Origin: Mesorhizobium prunaredense
GTDB taxonomy: Bacteria; Pseudomonadota; Alphaproteobacteria; Rhizobiales; Rhizobiaceae
DNA length: 64,000 nt
Direction: 5' to 3'
Assembly (NCBI RefSeq): GCF_900156895.1
Contig: NZ_FTPD01000045.1
Coordinates: 166,639 to 230,638, forward strand
Each line of letters opens with the position of its first letter. The stretch's first letter is position 1. The notes under the pieces were generated by a model, which saw nothing but the letters and a program-made list of their open reading frames with translations, did not search any database and had not been told where the DNA came from. Made by a program: the position numbers and the translations under genes. Shown here piece after piece: positions 18,845 to 27,149 of this stretch.

Positions 18845-21058
18845 CTAGTCCGGAGCAAATTCGAGCATGATCGTCGACAGCGGCGGCAACAGCACCGTCG
18901 CCGAGATGCCTCCTGCTTCCGCCCGAGCCTCGACGGCACCGCCATTGCCCTTGCCGGAACCGCCATAGTCGGAGGCGTCGGTGTTGATGATCTCGCGCCA
19001 TCCTCCAGCCATTGGCAACGGCACGCGGTAATCGTCGCGCGGCACCGGCGTAAAATTAGAGATGACGGCGACCGGGTTTCCGCCCGGCGCGCTGCGCAGC
19101 CAGGCAAAGACCGAGTTGGCGCTGTCGTCGACGATCAGCCAGGAAAAGCCTTCTGGCTCGCAATCGCGCGCATGCAGGGCCGGGCGCGAGCGGTAGAGGT
19201 AGTTGAGATCGCGCACCGTCTGCCAGACGCCGCGGTGGGCCGGTTGATCGAGCAGGTTCCAGTCGAGCGCGCGCGCCTCGCTCCACTCGCGGCGCTGGGC
19301 GAATTCCTGCCCCATGAACAACAGCTTCTTGCCGGGATAGCCCCACATGAAGGCGTAGTAGGCGCGCAATGTTGCGAATTTCTGCCAATCGTCGCCGGCC
19401 ATCTTGCCAAGCAGCGTCCCCTTGCCGTGCACGACCTCGTCATGGGAGAGCGGCAGCACGAAATTCTCTGAGAAGGCGTAGACCAGGCCGAAGGTGATGT
19501 CGCCGTGGTGATGCTTGCGAAAAATCGGCTCTTTGGAGAAATACTCCAGCGTGTCGTGCATGAAGCCCATGTTCCACTTGAAGCCGAAACCCAGCCCGCC
19601 CTCATGCACCGGCTGCGAAACTTTTGGCCATGAGGTCGATTCCTCGGCGATCGTCATCACACCCGGATGATGGCCATAGACTTCCTTGTTCATCCTCTGA
19701 AGGAAGCTGACCGCCTCGAGGTTTTCGCGCCCACCTTTTTCGTTAGGGATCCATTCGCCGGCCTTGCGCGAGTAATCGAGGTAGAGCATCGAGGCGACGG
19801 CATCGACGCGCAAACCGTCGACATGGTATTTTTCGGCCCAAAACAGTGCGTTGTTGACCAGGAACGAGACCACCTCGCGCCGGCCGAAATTGTAGATCGC
19901 GGTGTTCCAGTCGGGATGGAAGCCCTTGCGCGGGTCGGCATGCTCATAGAGCGCGGTGCCGTCGAAATTGGCCAGGCCATGCGCGTCCACCGGAAAATGC
20001 GCTGGCACCCAGTCGAGGATGACGCCGATGCCGGCGCGGTGGGCGCCGTCGACGAACCGGGCAAAACCGTCCGGATCGCCGAAGCGGGCCGACGGCGCGT
20101 AGAGCCCCGTCGTCTGGTAACCCCAGGACGGGTCATAGGGATGTTCGGAGATCGGCATGAATTCGATATGGGTGAAACCCGTGTCGACGACATACGGGAT
20201 CAGCCGGTCGGCTAGCTCGTCCCATGACAGGAAGCTGCCGTCGTCGTGAAGCTGCCAGGAGCCGGCATGGACCTCATAGGTCGACACCGCCTCGCGCCTG
20301 GGATCGGCATTGCGCCAGAAATTGCGGTGCGCCTCGTCACCCCATTGATGCGCCGGCGGAAGCGCCGTCACCGAAGCGGTGGCCGGGCGCAGTTCGGACT
20401 TGAAAGCGAACGGATCGGCCTTCAGCGGCAGCCTCACGCCATCGGGCCCGATGATCTCGTATTTGTATGGCCGTCCCGCGCCGATGTCGGGGATGAACAA
20501 CTCCCAGATGCCGGTGTCGCGGCGGACGCGCATCGTATGCCTGCGGCCGTCCCATTCGTTGAAGTCGCCGACCACCGAAACGCGCCTTGCATTGGGCGCC
20601 CAGACGGCGAAATGCACGCCGGATGCACCCTCGTGATCGATGAGATGCGCACCGAGCTTGTCAAACAGCCTGAGGTGCGAACCTTCTGCGATGTAATAGT
20701 CGTCCAGCGGACCCAGTACCGAACCGAACGAATAGGGATCGGTCAGCCACCAGTCACCGCCGGCATTGCGCGCGTGATAGCGCAGCGGCTGACGCTTTTT
20801 GAGCGACAGGCTGCCCTCGAAGAAGCCGCCTTCGTCGCGCCTGGAGAGTTCGCCCGCTTTCTTGCCAGTCAGCGTATAGGCAGTGACGAACTCGGCATGA
20901 GGGACGAAGCAGCGGGCGACAAAGCCCTTGTCAACCTCGTGTACACCGAGCACAGCGAAAGGATCACCATGCGTGCCGGCGACAATTGCCGCGACATCAC
21001 CGGCTGACGCCAGTCCATCCGGCCCGCTTGTCGCAGCGGTCGCGCGCGGCTTCCTCAT
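18845..21058 (-). CDS. glgB: 1,4-alpha-glucan branching enzyme (GH13_9)
   Basis: The product is 737 aa with two N-terminal beta-sandwich regions: residues about 25-125 (DPFAVLGVHEVDKGF) and CBM48 (GVHFAVWAPNARRVSVVGDF). The catalytic barrel has YEVHAGSWQ, HIEFMPISEHPYDPSWGYQ, nucleophile Asp in VDGLRVDAVASMLYLDY, Glu in TIAEESTSWP and LSHDEVVHGKGTLLGKM. It introduces alpha-1,6 branches into glycogen. Length with both N-terminal domains matches the long (E. coli-type) form. It is second in the operon, 58 bp after glgP. Confidence 0.95.
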   Translation of the reverse strand: MRKPRATAATSGPDGLASAGDVAAIVAGTHGDPFAVLGVHEVDKGFVARCFVPHAEFVTAYTLTGKKAGELSRRDEGGFFEGSLSLKKRQPLRYHARNAGGDWWLTDPYSFGSVLGPLDDYYIAEGSHLRLFDKLGAHLIDHEGASGVHFAVWAPNARRVSVVGDFNEWDGRRHTMRVRRDTGIWELFIPDIGAGRPYKYEIIGPDGVRLPLKADPFAFKSELRPATASVTALPPAHQWGDEAHRNFWRNADPRREAVSTYEVHAGSWQLHDDGSFLSWDELADRLIPYVVDTGFTHIEFMPISEHPYDPSWGYQTTGLYAPSARFGDPDGFARFVDGAHRAGIGVILDWVPAHFPVDAHGLANFDGTALYEHADPRKGFHPDWNTAIYNFGRREVVSFLVNNALFWAEKYHVDGLRVDAVASMLYLDYSRKAGEWIPNEKGGRENLEAVSFLQRMNKEVYGHHPGVMTIAEESTSWPKVSQPVHEGGLGFGFKWNMGFMHDTLEYFSKEPIFRKHHHGDITFGLVYAFSENFVLPLSHDEVVHGKGTLLGKMAGDDWQKFATLRAYYAFMWGYPGKKLLFMGQEFAQRREWSEARALDWNLLDQPAHRGVWQTVRDLNYLYRSRPALHARDCEPEGFSWLIVDDSANSVFAWLRSAPGGNPVAVISNFTPVPRDDYRVPLPMAGGWREIINTDASDYGGSGKGNGGAVEARAEAGGISATVLLPPLSTIMLEFAPD

Positions 21059-21116
21059 CAGGCAGTGACCCTCCCCGGCACCCGGACCACATTGTTCGTG
21101 GCCTCATGCAATCATA

Positions 21117-23579
21117 TCAGACGGGCACGTTCCAGATTTCTTTCGCATATTGGCGGATCGTGCGATCAGACGAGAACCAGCCGACGCGGGCGACATTGCG
21201 AATTGCCTTGGCGTACCAATCCGGGCTGTCGCGCCAGACGGCGTCGACATCGCGCTGGGTTGAGGCGTAGGCATCGAAATCCGCGGCGACCATGAACCAG
21301 TCGCTCTGATAGAGGCCGTTCATCAGGTCGCGATAGCGTTCCGGATCGTCAGGCGAAAAGACGCCCGTCGAAACGGCAGCCACGGCCTGCGCCAGTTCGG
21401 GAGAGGCTTCGATCACCGTTCGCGGATCGTAGCCGTTGCTGCGCCGGTCGGCGACCTCTTCGGTGGTCAGGCCGAAAATGAAGATGTTGTCGTCGCCGAC
21501 GCATTCCTTGATCTCGACATTGGCGCCGTCGAGCGTGCCGATGGTCAGCGCACCGTTCAGCGCGAACTTCATGTTGCCGGTGCCGGAGGCTTCCATCCCG
21601 GCGGTCGATATCTGCTCCGAAAGATCGGCGGCCGGCATCATGATCTCGGCCAGGCTGACATTGTAGTTCGGTACGAACACCACTTTGAGCAAGCCGCGAA
21701 CGGCCGGGTCGCGGTTGATGACTTTGGCGACGTCGTTGGCGAGTTTGATGATCAGCTTGGCGTTGTGATAGCTGGGCGCCGCCTTGCCGCCGAAGAACTT
21801 GACGCGTGGCATCCAGTTGCGCTCGGGATGGGAGCGGATCTGGTCGTAGAGCGCGACTGTTTCGAGGATGTTGAGGAGTTGGCGCTTGTATTCGTGGATG
21901 CGCTTGATCTGGATATCGAACAGCGCCGAGGGATCGATCCTGATGCCGAGGCGGTCGGCGACGAGATTGGCAAGCTTGGCCTTGTTCGCCCGCTTGACTG
22001 CGGCGAACTTGTCGCGGAAGGCGGCGTCGTCAGCAAAGACATCGAGTTCCTTGATCGCGTCTATATCGTCGAGGAAGCGGTCGCCGATCGCCTCGCGGGT
22101 GAGAGCGGTAAGACCGGGATTGCACTGGATCAGCCAGCGCCGCGGTGTGATGCCGTTGGTCTTGTTGTTGATGCGGTCGGGGTAGAGCCTGTGGAGCTCG
22201 GCAAACACCGTTTCCTTCATCAACTCGGTGTGAAGGGCAGAGACGCCGTTGATCGAGTGCGAGCCGACAAAGGCCAGATTGCCCATGCGCACCCGGCGCT
22301 CGCCGTTTTCCTGTATCAGCGAGATTTGGCTGATCTGCTCGTCAGAAAACTGGTCGGAGGCGCGCGCCTCCAGCAGCACTTCGGCGTTGATGGCGTAGAC
22401 GATTTGCATATGGCGCGGTAACAGCCGCTCGAACAGCGGCACCGGCCAGCTTTCGAGCGCTTCTGGAAGCAGCGTGTGGTTGGTGTAGCCGAAAGTGCGT
22501 TTGGTGATGCTCCAGGCCTGGTCGAAATCCATGCCGTGGACATCCATCAACAGGCGCATTAGCTCGGGCACGGCAATGGCCGGATGGGTGTCGTTCAGAT
22601 GGATCGCCGCCTTGTCGGGCAGCGACTGCAGGTCGCCATACTGGCTGAGATGACGCTGAATGATATCCTGCAACGATGCGGTGGAAAAGAAATACTCTTG
22701 CCTGAGCCGCAGCTCCTGACCGGCCTTGTGGGAATCAGCAGGGTAAAGGACGCGCGACAAGGCATCGGCCTTGTTGCTTTCGGCGAGCGCACCGATGTGG
22801 TCGCCGGCGTTGAACTTGTCGAGCAGGATCGGATCGATCGGCATACCGGACCAGAGCCGCAGCGTGTTGACGCGGTTGGCTCGCCAGCCAACCACCGGCG
22901 TATCGTAGGCAACCGCCAGAACATGTTCGATCGGCTTCCAGACGTGGCGCTCAAGCCTGCCGTCGTTCGAGGTGATCGATTCCACCGAGCCGCCGAAACC
23001 GACCTCGAATGAGCGTTCGCGCCGCTCGAACTCCCAGGGGTTGCCGTGATCGAGCCAGGTCTCGGGCAGCTCAACCTGCCAGCCGCCATGGATTTCCTGC
23101 CGGAACATGCCATTGGCGTAGCGAATGCCATAGCCATGCGCGGGGATGTCGACGGTGGCCATGCTTTCCATGAAGCAGGCGGCGAGCCGGCCGAGACCGC
23201 CATTGCCAAGCGCTGCATCTGGTTCGAGGGCGGCGATGAGGTCAAGGTCGACGCCGAGAGACCGCAGCGCTTCGCGCATATTGTCCATCAGGCCGAGATT
23301 GGAGAAGGCGTCGCGCATCAGGCGGCCGATGAGGAATTCCAGTGATAGGTAATAGACGCGCTTTTCCTGATGGGCGTAGGCCTCTTGCGTCGCCTGCATC
23401 CAATGATCGACGATATGGTCGCGCACGACCTTGATCGAGGCGGTGAGCCAGTCGTATTGCGTCGCGACGCTGGTCCCCTTGCCGAGCCTGTATTTGAGGG
23501 CCTTCAAGACTTCGTCGGCAAGCGCCTTGGGATCGGAGTTTTCGAGAATGGGAGCTTCGGTTGTCATCGCGCGCGTCAT
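21117..23579 (-). CDS. glgP: Glycogen/maltodextrin phosphorylase (GT35)
   Basis: The product is 820 aa. The start at 23579 has GAGAGG 4 nt upstream; an internal ATG four codons on is possible. Landmarks are YYLSLEFLIGR, ALGNGGLGRLAACFMESMAT, HLNDTHPAIAVPELMRLL, KTNGITPRRWL, and the pyridoxal-phosphate site EASGTGNMKFALNGALTIGT with its conserved Lys. It releases glucose-1-phosphate from glycogen ends. It leads the operon, so breakdown and synthesis genes are transcribed together; direction of flux must be set at enzyme level, chiefly through GlgC. Confidence 0.95.
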   Translation of the reverse strand: MTRAMTTEAPILENSDPKALADEVLKALKYRLGKGTSVATQYDWLTASIKVVRDHIVDHWMQATQEAYAHQEKRVYYLSLEFLIGRLMRDAFSNLGLMDNMREALRSLGVDLDLIAALEPDAALGNGGLGRLAACFMESMATVDIPAHGYGIRYANGMFRQEIHGGWQVELPETWLDHGNPWEFERRERSFEVGFGGSVESITSNDGRLERHVWKPIEHVLAVAYDTPVVGWRANRVNTLRLWSGMPIDPILLDKFNAGDHIGALAESNKADALSRVLYPADSHKAGQELRLRQEYFFSTASLQDIIQRHLSQYGDLQSLPDKAAIHLNDTHPAIAVPELMRLLMDVHGMDFDQAWSITKRTFGYTNHTLLPEALESWPVPLFERLLPRHMQIVYAINAEVLLEARASDQFSDEQISQISLIQENGERRVRMGNLAFVGSHSINGVSALHTELMKETVFAELHRLYPDRINNKTNGITPRRWLIQCNPGLTALTREAIGDRFLDDIDAIKELDVFADDAAFRDKFAAVKRANKAKLANLVADRLGIRIDPSALFDIQIKRIHEYKRQLLNILETVALYDQIRSHPERNWMPRVKFFGGKAAPSYHNAKLIIKLANDVAKVINRDPAVRGLLKVVFVPNYNVSLAEIMMPAADLSEQISTAGMEASGTGNMKFALNGALTIGTLDGANVEIKECVGDDNIFIFGLTTEEVADRRSNGYDPRTVIEASPELAQAVAAVSTGVFSPDDPERYRDLMNGLYQSDWFMVAADFDAYASTQRDVDAVWRDSPDWYAKAIRNVARVGWFSSDRTIRQYAKEIWNVPV

Positions 23580-23714
23580 GCTGCCTCTCGTGCGGTTGCC
23601 ATGATCATACCGGCTTTCACCATTCCTCCCAGCCCATGCTAGCGCATATTGTTAAGCGTTCAATCGAGTTACATTGCCGCGGAGCAGCTTACCCTGCGGC
23701 AGTTTAGCAACTTG

Positions 23715-23752
23715 AAGTGCGTCGCGTTTGGGCGGCCTCTGCGACGCACCTT
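23715..23752. repeat. Palindromic intergenic repeat (GCGTCGC family), copy 2
   Basis: AAGTGCGTCGC (23715-23725) pairs with GCGACGCACCTT (23741-23752) around GTTTGGGCGGCCTCT. The loop sequence closely matches the element at 2082-2123. Confidence 0.6.
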
Positions 23753-23793
23753 AAGTTCTAGCCATGTCCATATCGTTCCAAAACCGCTGCGCA

Positions 23794-23814
23794 CCCTCGG
23801 TTCGCGCCCGAGGG
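23794..23814. repeat. Small hairpin in the glg-frc divider
   Basis: CCCTCGG-TTCGCGC-CCGAGGG pairs perfectly over 7 bp. The flanks (CCAAAACCGCTGC... CTTGGGCGACA) repeat those of the larger palindrome at 23847-23897, so two diverged copies of one element lie in tandem. Confidence 0.5.
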
Positions 23815-23846
23815 CATGCTCTTGGGCGACACGTAATTTCTTGTTC

Positions 23847-23897
23847 GATGCATGTCGTCGTCCCAAAACCGCTGCACGCTTTTGGGCGACATGCATC
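23847..23897 (-). terminator. Nested hairpin at the end of frcA, probable terminator
   Basis: Outer arms GATGCATGTCG (23847-23857) and CGACATGCATC (23887-23897) are perfect. Inner arms CCCAAAA (23862-23868) and TTTTGGG (23880-23886) add a second stem. The outer arm touches the frcA stop codon. There is no long T run, so it may be a repeat element that has taken on a terminator or mRNA-end role. Confidence 0.5.
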
Positions 23898-24678
23898 AGG
23901 CCGCCAGTGCCGCCTCCGGCGGAAGCTTCGCTCCGGTCATGAAGGCGACGGCGTCCGACATCGTATATTGCTTGGGATCGATGACACAGAGGCGACGGCC
24001 GAGCCGATGGATGTGAATGCGGTCGGCCACCTCGAAGACATGCGGCATGTTGTGCGAAATCAGCACGATCGGCAGGCCGCGCTTCTTCACGTCGAGGATC
24101 AGTTCGAGCACGCGGCGGCTCTCCTTGACGCCTAACGCCGCCGTCGGCTCATCCATGATGACCATCTTCGAGCCGAAGGCGGCGGCGCGCGCCACCGCCA
24201 CGCCCTGGCGTTGGCCGCCCGAGAGCGTTTCCACGGCCTGGCTGATGTTCTGGATGGTCATCAGGCCAAGTTCGGTAAGTTTGTCGCGGGCGCGCTTTTC
24301 CATTGCCGGGCGGTCGAGCATGCGCAGCCAGTCGCCCAGAAAACCCGGTTTGCGGATCTCGCGACCGAGGAACATGTTGTCTGCGATCGACAGCGCTGGC
24401 GACAGCGCCAGGTTCTGGTAGACGGTTTCGATGCCAGCTTCGCGGGCTTCGATGGGCGACTTGAAGAGCACCTGCTTGCCGTCCAACTCGATGATCCCCT
24501 CGTCCGGGACAACGGCGCCAGAGATCGCCTTGATCAGCGTCGACTTGCCGGCGCCATTGTCGCCGATCACGGCCAGGATCTCTCCCGGATAGAGATCGAA
24601 GTCGCAGCTGTTCAGTGCGGTAACGCGGCCGTACCGCTTGACGAGACCGCGCGCGGTGAGGATGGGCTCCTGGGTCAT
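23896..24678 (-). CDS. frcA: Fructose ABC transporter ATP-binding protein, FrcA type
   Basis: The product is 260 aa from ATG 24676-24678, 2 nt after the frcC stop; an upstream start would overlap frcC. A single ABC domain is present: Walker A GDNGAGKSTLIKAISG, Q-loop VYQNLALSPALS, signature ETLSGGQRQGVAVARA, Walker B MVIMDEPTAALG, and H-loop VLISHNMPHVFEVADRIHI. Most CUT2 sugar importers have a two-domain ATPase of about 500 aa, whereas FrcA of Sinorhizobium is a single domain like this one. It energises FrcC. Confidence 0.88.
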   Translation of the reverse strand: MTQEPILTARGLVKRYGRVTALNSCDFDLYPGEILAVIGDNGAGKSTLIKAISGAVVPDEGIIELDGKQVLFKSPIEAREAGIETVYQNLALSPALSIADNMFLGREIRKPGFLGDWLRMLDRPAMEKRARDKLTELGLMTIQNISQAVETLSGGQRQGVAVARAAAFGSKMVIMDEPTAALGVKESRRVLELILDVKKRGLPIVLISHNMPHVFEVADRIHIHRLGRRLCVIDPKQYTMSDAVAFMTGAKLPPEAALAA

Positions 24679-24680
24679 GG

Positions 24681-25745
24681 TTACACCGAAACCTTTCTGA
24701 TCCACTGGTCGATCGCCACGGCGCCGATGATCAGCACACCGGTGAGCAGCACTTTCCATTGCGGATCGGCGCCCAGCATGTTGAGCCCCATCGACACGAC
24801 GCCGACGATCATCGCGCCGAACAGCGTGCCCAGAATCGAGCCGCGCCCGCCGAAGAGGGAAATGCCGCCGATCACCGTCGCGGTGATTGCCTGCAAATTA
24901 TAGTCGGTGACGGCGGCGGATGGCGAGATCGAGCCGTTGCGGCCGATGGAGACCCAGGCAGCGAAAGCGGCGATCAGCCCGGCAAGCGTGTAGACCGAGA
25001 TCAGCACCTTCTTGGTCTGGATGCCCGACAGCTTCGCCGCCTCCGGATCGTCGCCGACAGCGTAGACATGACGGCCCCATGCCGTGTGATTGAGCACGTA
25101 CCACAAGAACAGCACCAGCACGACCATGGCAATGACGCCGAACGTCAGCACCGCCGTGCCGACCTTGAAGTTCAGGCCAAACAGATGCAGCAATGGCGCC
25201 TGGACGTCGACGTCGGCGTCACGGATCGTCTCATTGGCCGAATAGATGAAGTTCGTGGCCATGACGATGTTCCAGGTGCCGAGCGTGACGATGAACGGCG
25301 GCAGCTTCATATAGGCGACCAGCAGCCCGTTGAGCAGCCCGCAGGCCGCGCCGGCGGCAAGCCCGATCACCACGGCAAGCAAGGTCGGCAGACCATAAGT
25401 GACCGCGCAATTGCCCATGATCACGGCCGAAATCACCATGATCACGCCGATTGACAGGTCGATGCCGGCTGTCAGGATGACCAGCGTCTGCGCAGCTCCT
25501 AGAATACCAACGATGGCGATCTGCTGGAGGATCAGCGTCAGCGTGTAGGACGAAAAGAACCGTCCTCCGATCGTGACGCCAAAGACAGCGATCGACAGGA
25601 CCAGCACGATCAGCGGCACCGCAGCCGGAGTGGAATGCAGGAAATGCTGGATGCGCTTGACGAGCGAAGTGCCGTGCTCGTCAAAAGCAGCAACGCTTGT
25701 CTCGCTGTTCGCGAGAGCCTTTTCGAATTCCTGAACCTGAGACAT
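24681..25745 (-). CDS. frcC: Fructose ABC transporter permease, FrcC type
   Basis: The product is 354 aa. After a soluble N-terminus of about 40 residues come eight to ten membrane helices of the CUT2/RbsC family, with GAAQTLVILTAGIDLSIGVI, PPFIVTLGTWNIVMA, and YAVGDDPEAAKLSGIQTKKV (the CUT2 equivalent of the EAA loop). Its C-terminus QWIRKVSV lies next to frcA. The gene order B-C-A is that of the Sinorhizobium meliloti fructose/mannose/ribose importer. Confidence 0.9.
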   Translation of the reverse strand: MSQVQEFEKALANSETSVAAFDEHGTSLVKRIQHFLHSTPAAVPLIVLVLSIAVFGVTIGGRFFSSYTLTLILQQIAIVGILGAAQTLVILTAGIDLSIGVIMVISAVIMGNCAVTYGLPTLLAVVIGLAAGAACGLLNGLLVAYMKLPPFIVTLGTWNIVMATNFIYSANETIRDADVDVQAPLLHLFGLNFKVGTAVLTFGVIAMVVLVLFLWYVLNHTAWGRHVYAVGDDPEAAKLSGIQTKKVLISVYTLAGLIAAFAAWVSIGRNGSISPSAAVTDYNLQAITATVIGGISLFGGRGSILGTLFGAMIVGVVSMGLNMLGADPQWKVLLTGVLIIGAVAIDQWIRKVSV

Positions 25746-25903
25746 GTTTCCTCCCGTGAGGCTTCAGCCACGCGCCGACGCCCGTCCAACCGTTCCCGAT
25801 CTGCCGCCGGAATTGTTCGCGCTTGCGATTTCCGCATCGTCCACCCGAAGCGGCCGGGGATCAAGCCCCTGGCCGCTTCGGTCTGTTGCCTGTCAGACCG
25901 GCA

Positions 25904-26938
25904 TCAGCCCCAGCACTTGGCGAGGCCTTCCTTGGTGTCGATGGACTTCACCCCCTCCGCGGGCTTGTCGGTCACGAGGTTGACGCCGGTGTCGAAGAAA
26001 TCCTTGCCTTCGGTCGGCTTGGGCTTCGTCCCGTCCTTGGCGTAAGCGGCGATCGCTTCGATGCCGAGTGCCGCCATCTGCAGCGGATATTGCTGTGAGG
26101 TCGCACCGATCACGCCCTCGGCGACCGACTTCACGCCGGGGCAGCCGCCATCGACCGACACGATCAGCACATTGCCTTCGAGACCCACGGCCTTGAGCGC
26201 CTGGTAGGCGCCGACGGCTGCCGGCTCGTTGATGGTGTGAATCACGTTGATGCCGGGGTCCTTCTGGAGGAGGTTCTCCATCGCCTTGCGGCCGCCTTCC
26301 TCGTTGCCGTTGGTGACGTCGTGGCCGACGATACGCGGATCATCCTCGTCGCCGATCTTGTTGGGGTCCTTCACGTCGATGCCGTAGCCCATCATGAAGC
26401 CCTGGTCGCGCAGCACGTCGACCGTCGGCTGCGAGGGCGTCAGGTCGAGGAAGCCGATCCTGGCATCCTTCGCCTTGTCGCCGAGGGTGGCTGCGGCCCA
26501 CGCGCCAATCAGCTTGCCGGCCTCCAGATTGTCGGTCGCAAAGGTCGCGTCAGCGGCGTCGAGCGGATCAAGCGGCGTGTCCAGCGCGATCACCAGCAGA
26601 CCGGCGTCACGTGCCTTCTTCACCGCCGGGACGATGCCCTTGGTGTCCGATGCGGTGATCAGGATACCCTTGGCGCCGTCGGCGATGCAGCTTTCGATCG
26701 CCGCCACCTGGCTTTCGCTGTCGCCGTCGATCTTGCCCGCGTAAGCTTTGAGCTCGACGCCAAGTTCTTTAGCTTTGGCCGACGCGCCTTCCTTCATCTT
26801 GACGAAGAACGGGTTGGTGTCGGTCTTGGTGATCAGGCAGGCGCCGACATCGGCGGCGGACGCAGCCGAGGTGAAGGCCATGAGTCCCAGCCCGGCCGCG
26901 GCAAAAACGGTGGATCTTAGCAGTGCTGTTTTGGTCAC
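25904..26938 (-). CDS. frcB: Fructose ABC transporter periplasmic binding protein, FrcB type
   Basis: The product is 344 aa from GTG 26936-26938, chosen because GGGAGG lies 6 nt upstream and it opens a signal peptide (TKTALLRSTVFAAAGLGL... AASA|ADVG). The Peripla_BP_4 domain follows: ACLITKTDTNPFFVKMKEGA, GILITASDTKGIVPAVKKA, VIALDTPLDPLDAADATFAT and VHTINEPAAVGAYQAL-like (NVIHTINEPAAVGAYQAL). It captures fructose, and in characterised homologues also ribose and mannose. It is first in the operon and divergent from frcR. Confidence 0.9.
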   Translation of the reverse strand: MTKTALLRSTVFAAAGLGLMAFTSAASAADVGACLITKTDTNPFFVKMKEGASAKAKELGVELKAYAGKIDGDSESQVAAIESCIADGAKGILITASDTKGIVPAVKKARDAGLLVIALDTPLDPLDAADATFATDNLEAGKLIGAWAAATLGDKAKDARIGFLDLTPSQPTVDVLRDQGFMMGYGIDVKDPNKIGDEDDPRIVGHDVTNGNEEGGRKAMENLLQKDPGINVIHTINEPAAVGAYQALKAVGLEGNVLIVSVDGGCPGVKSVAEGVIGATSQQYPLQMAALGIEAIAAYAKDGTKPKPTEGKDFFDTGVNLVTDKPAEGVKSIDTKEGLAKCWG

Positions 26939-27051
26939 GATTTTCCTCCCAGTGGATCCAGTTTGGATGCCGGCCAACCGGCATCGCATGAGCATCCAGC
27001 GACTTCTCCCAGCGTGGACGCTTGCCCCAAGAGAATACCAGACTGAGGTTT

Positions 27052-27089
27052 CTGTCAATAATTAAATCACTCTTATTTATTATTGACAG
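27052..27089. promoter_or_regulatory. AT-rich inverted repeat between frcB and frcR, candidate ROK operator
   Basis: CTGTCAATAATTAAA (27052-27066) is repeated in inverse as TTTATTATTGACAG (27076-27089) with one extra base in one arm and a 9-bp spacer. It lies 114 bp before frcB and 61 bp before frcR. ROK repressors such as NagC and Mlc bind long AT-rich palindromes, so it is the obvious site for FrcR control of both arms. TTGACA-like cores are embedded in the arms, so it may overlap a promoter. Confidence 0.65.
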
Positions 27090-27149
27090 CGTGGCGTCGG
27101 TCACCCATTCTGGCCAAAAGCATTGAGGAAAACGACGGGAGGAAAAGGG

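Larger units (their letters stand above)
23580..23895. other. Divider between glg and frc operons, filled with palindromic repeats
   Basis: This gap should contain the glgP promoter and the frcA terminator. It is occupied by several hairpins, listed separately. No gene is supported. Confidence 0.5.
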
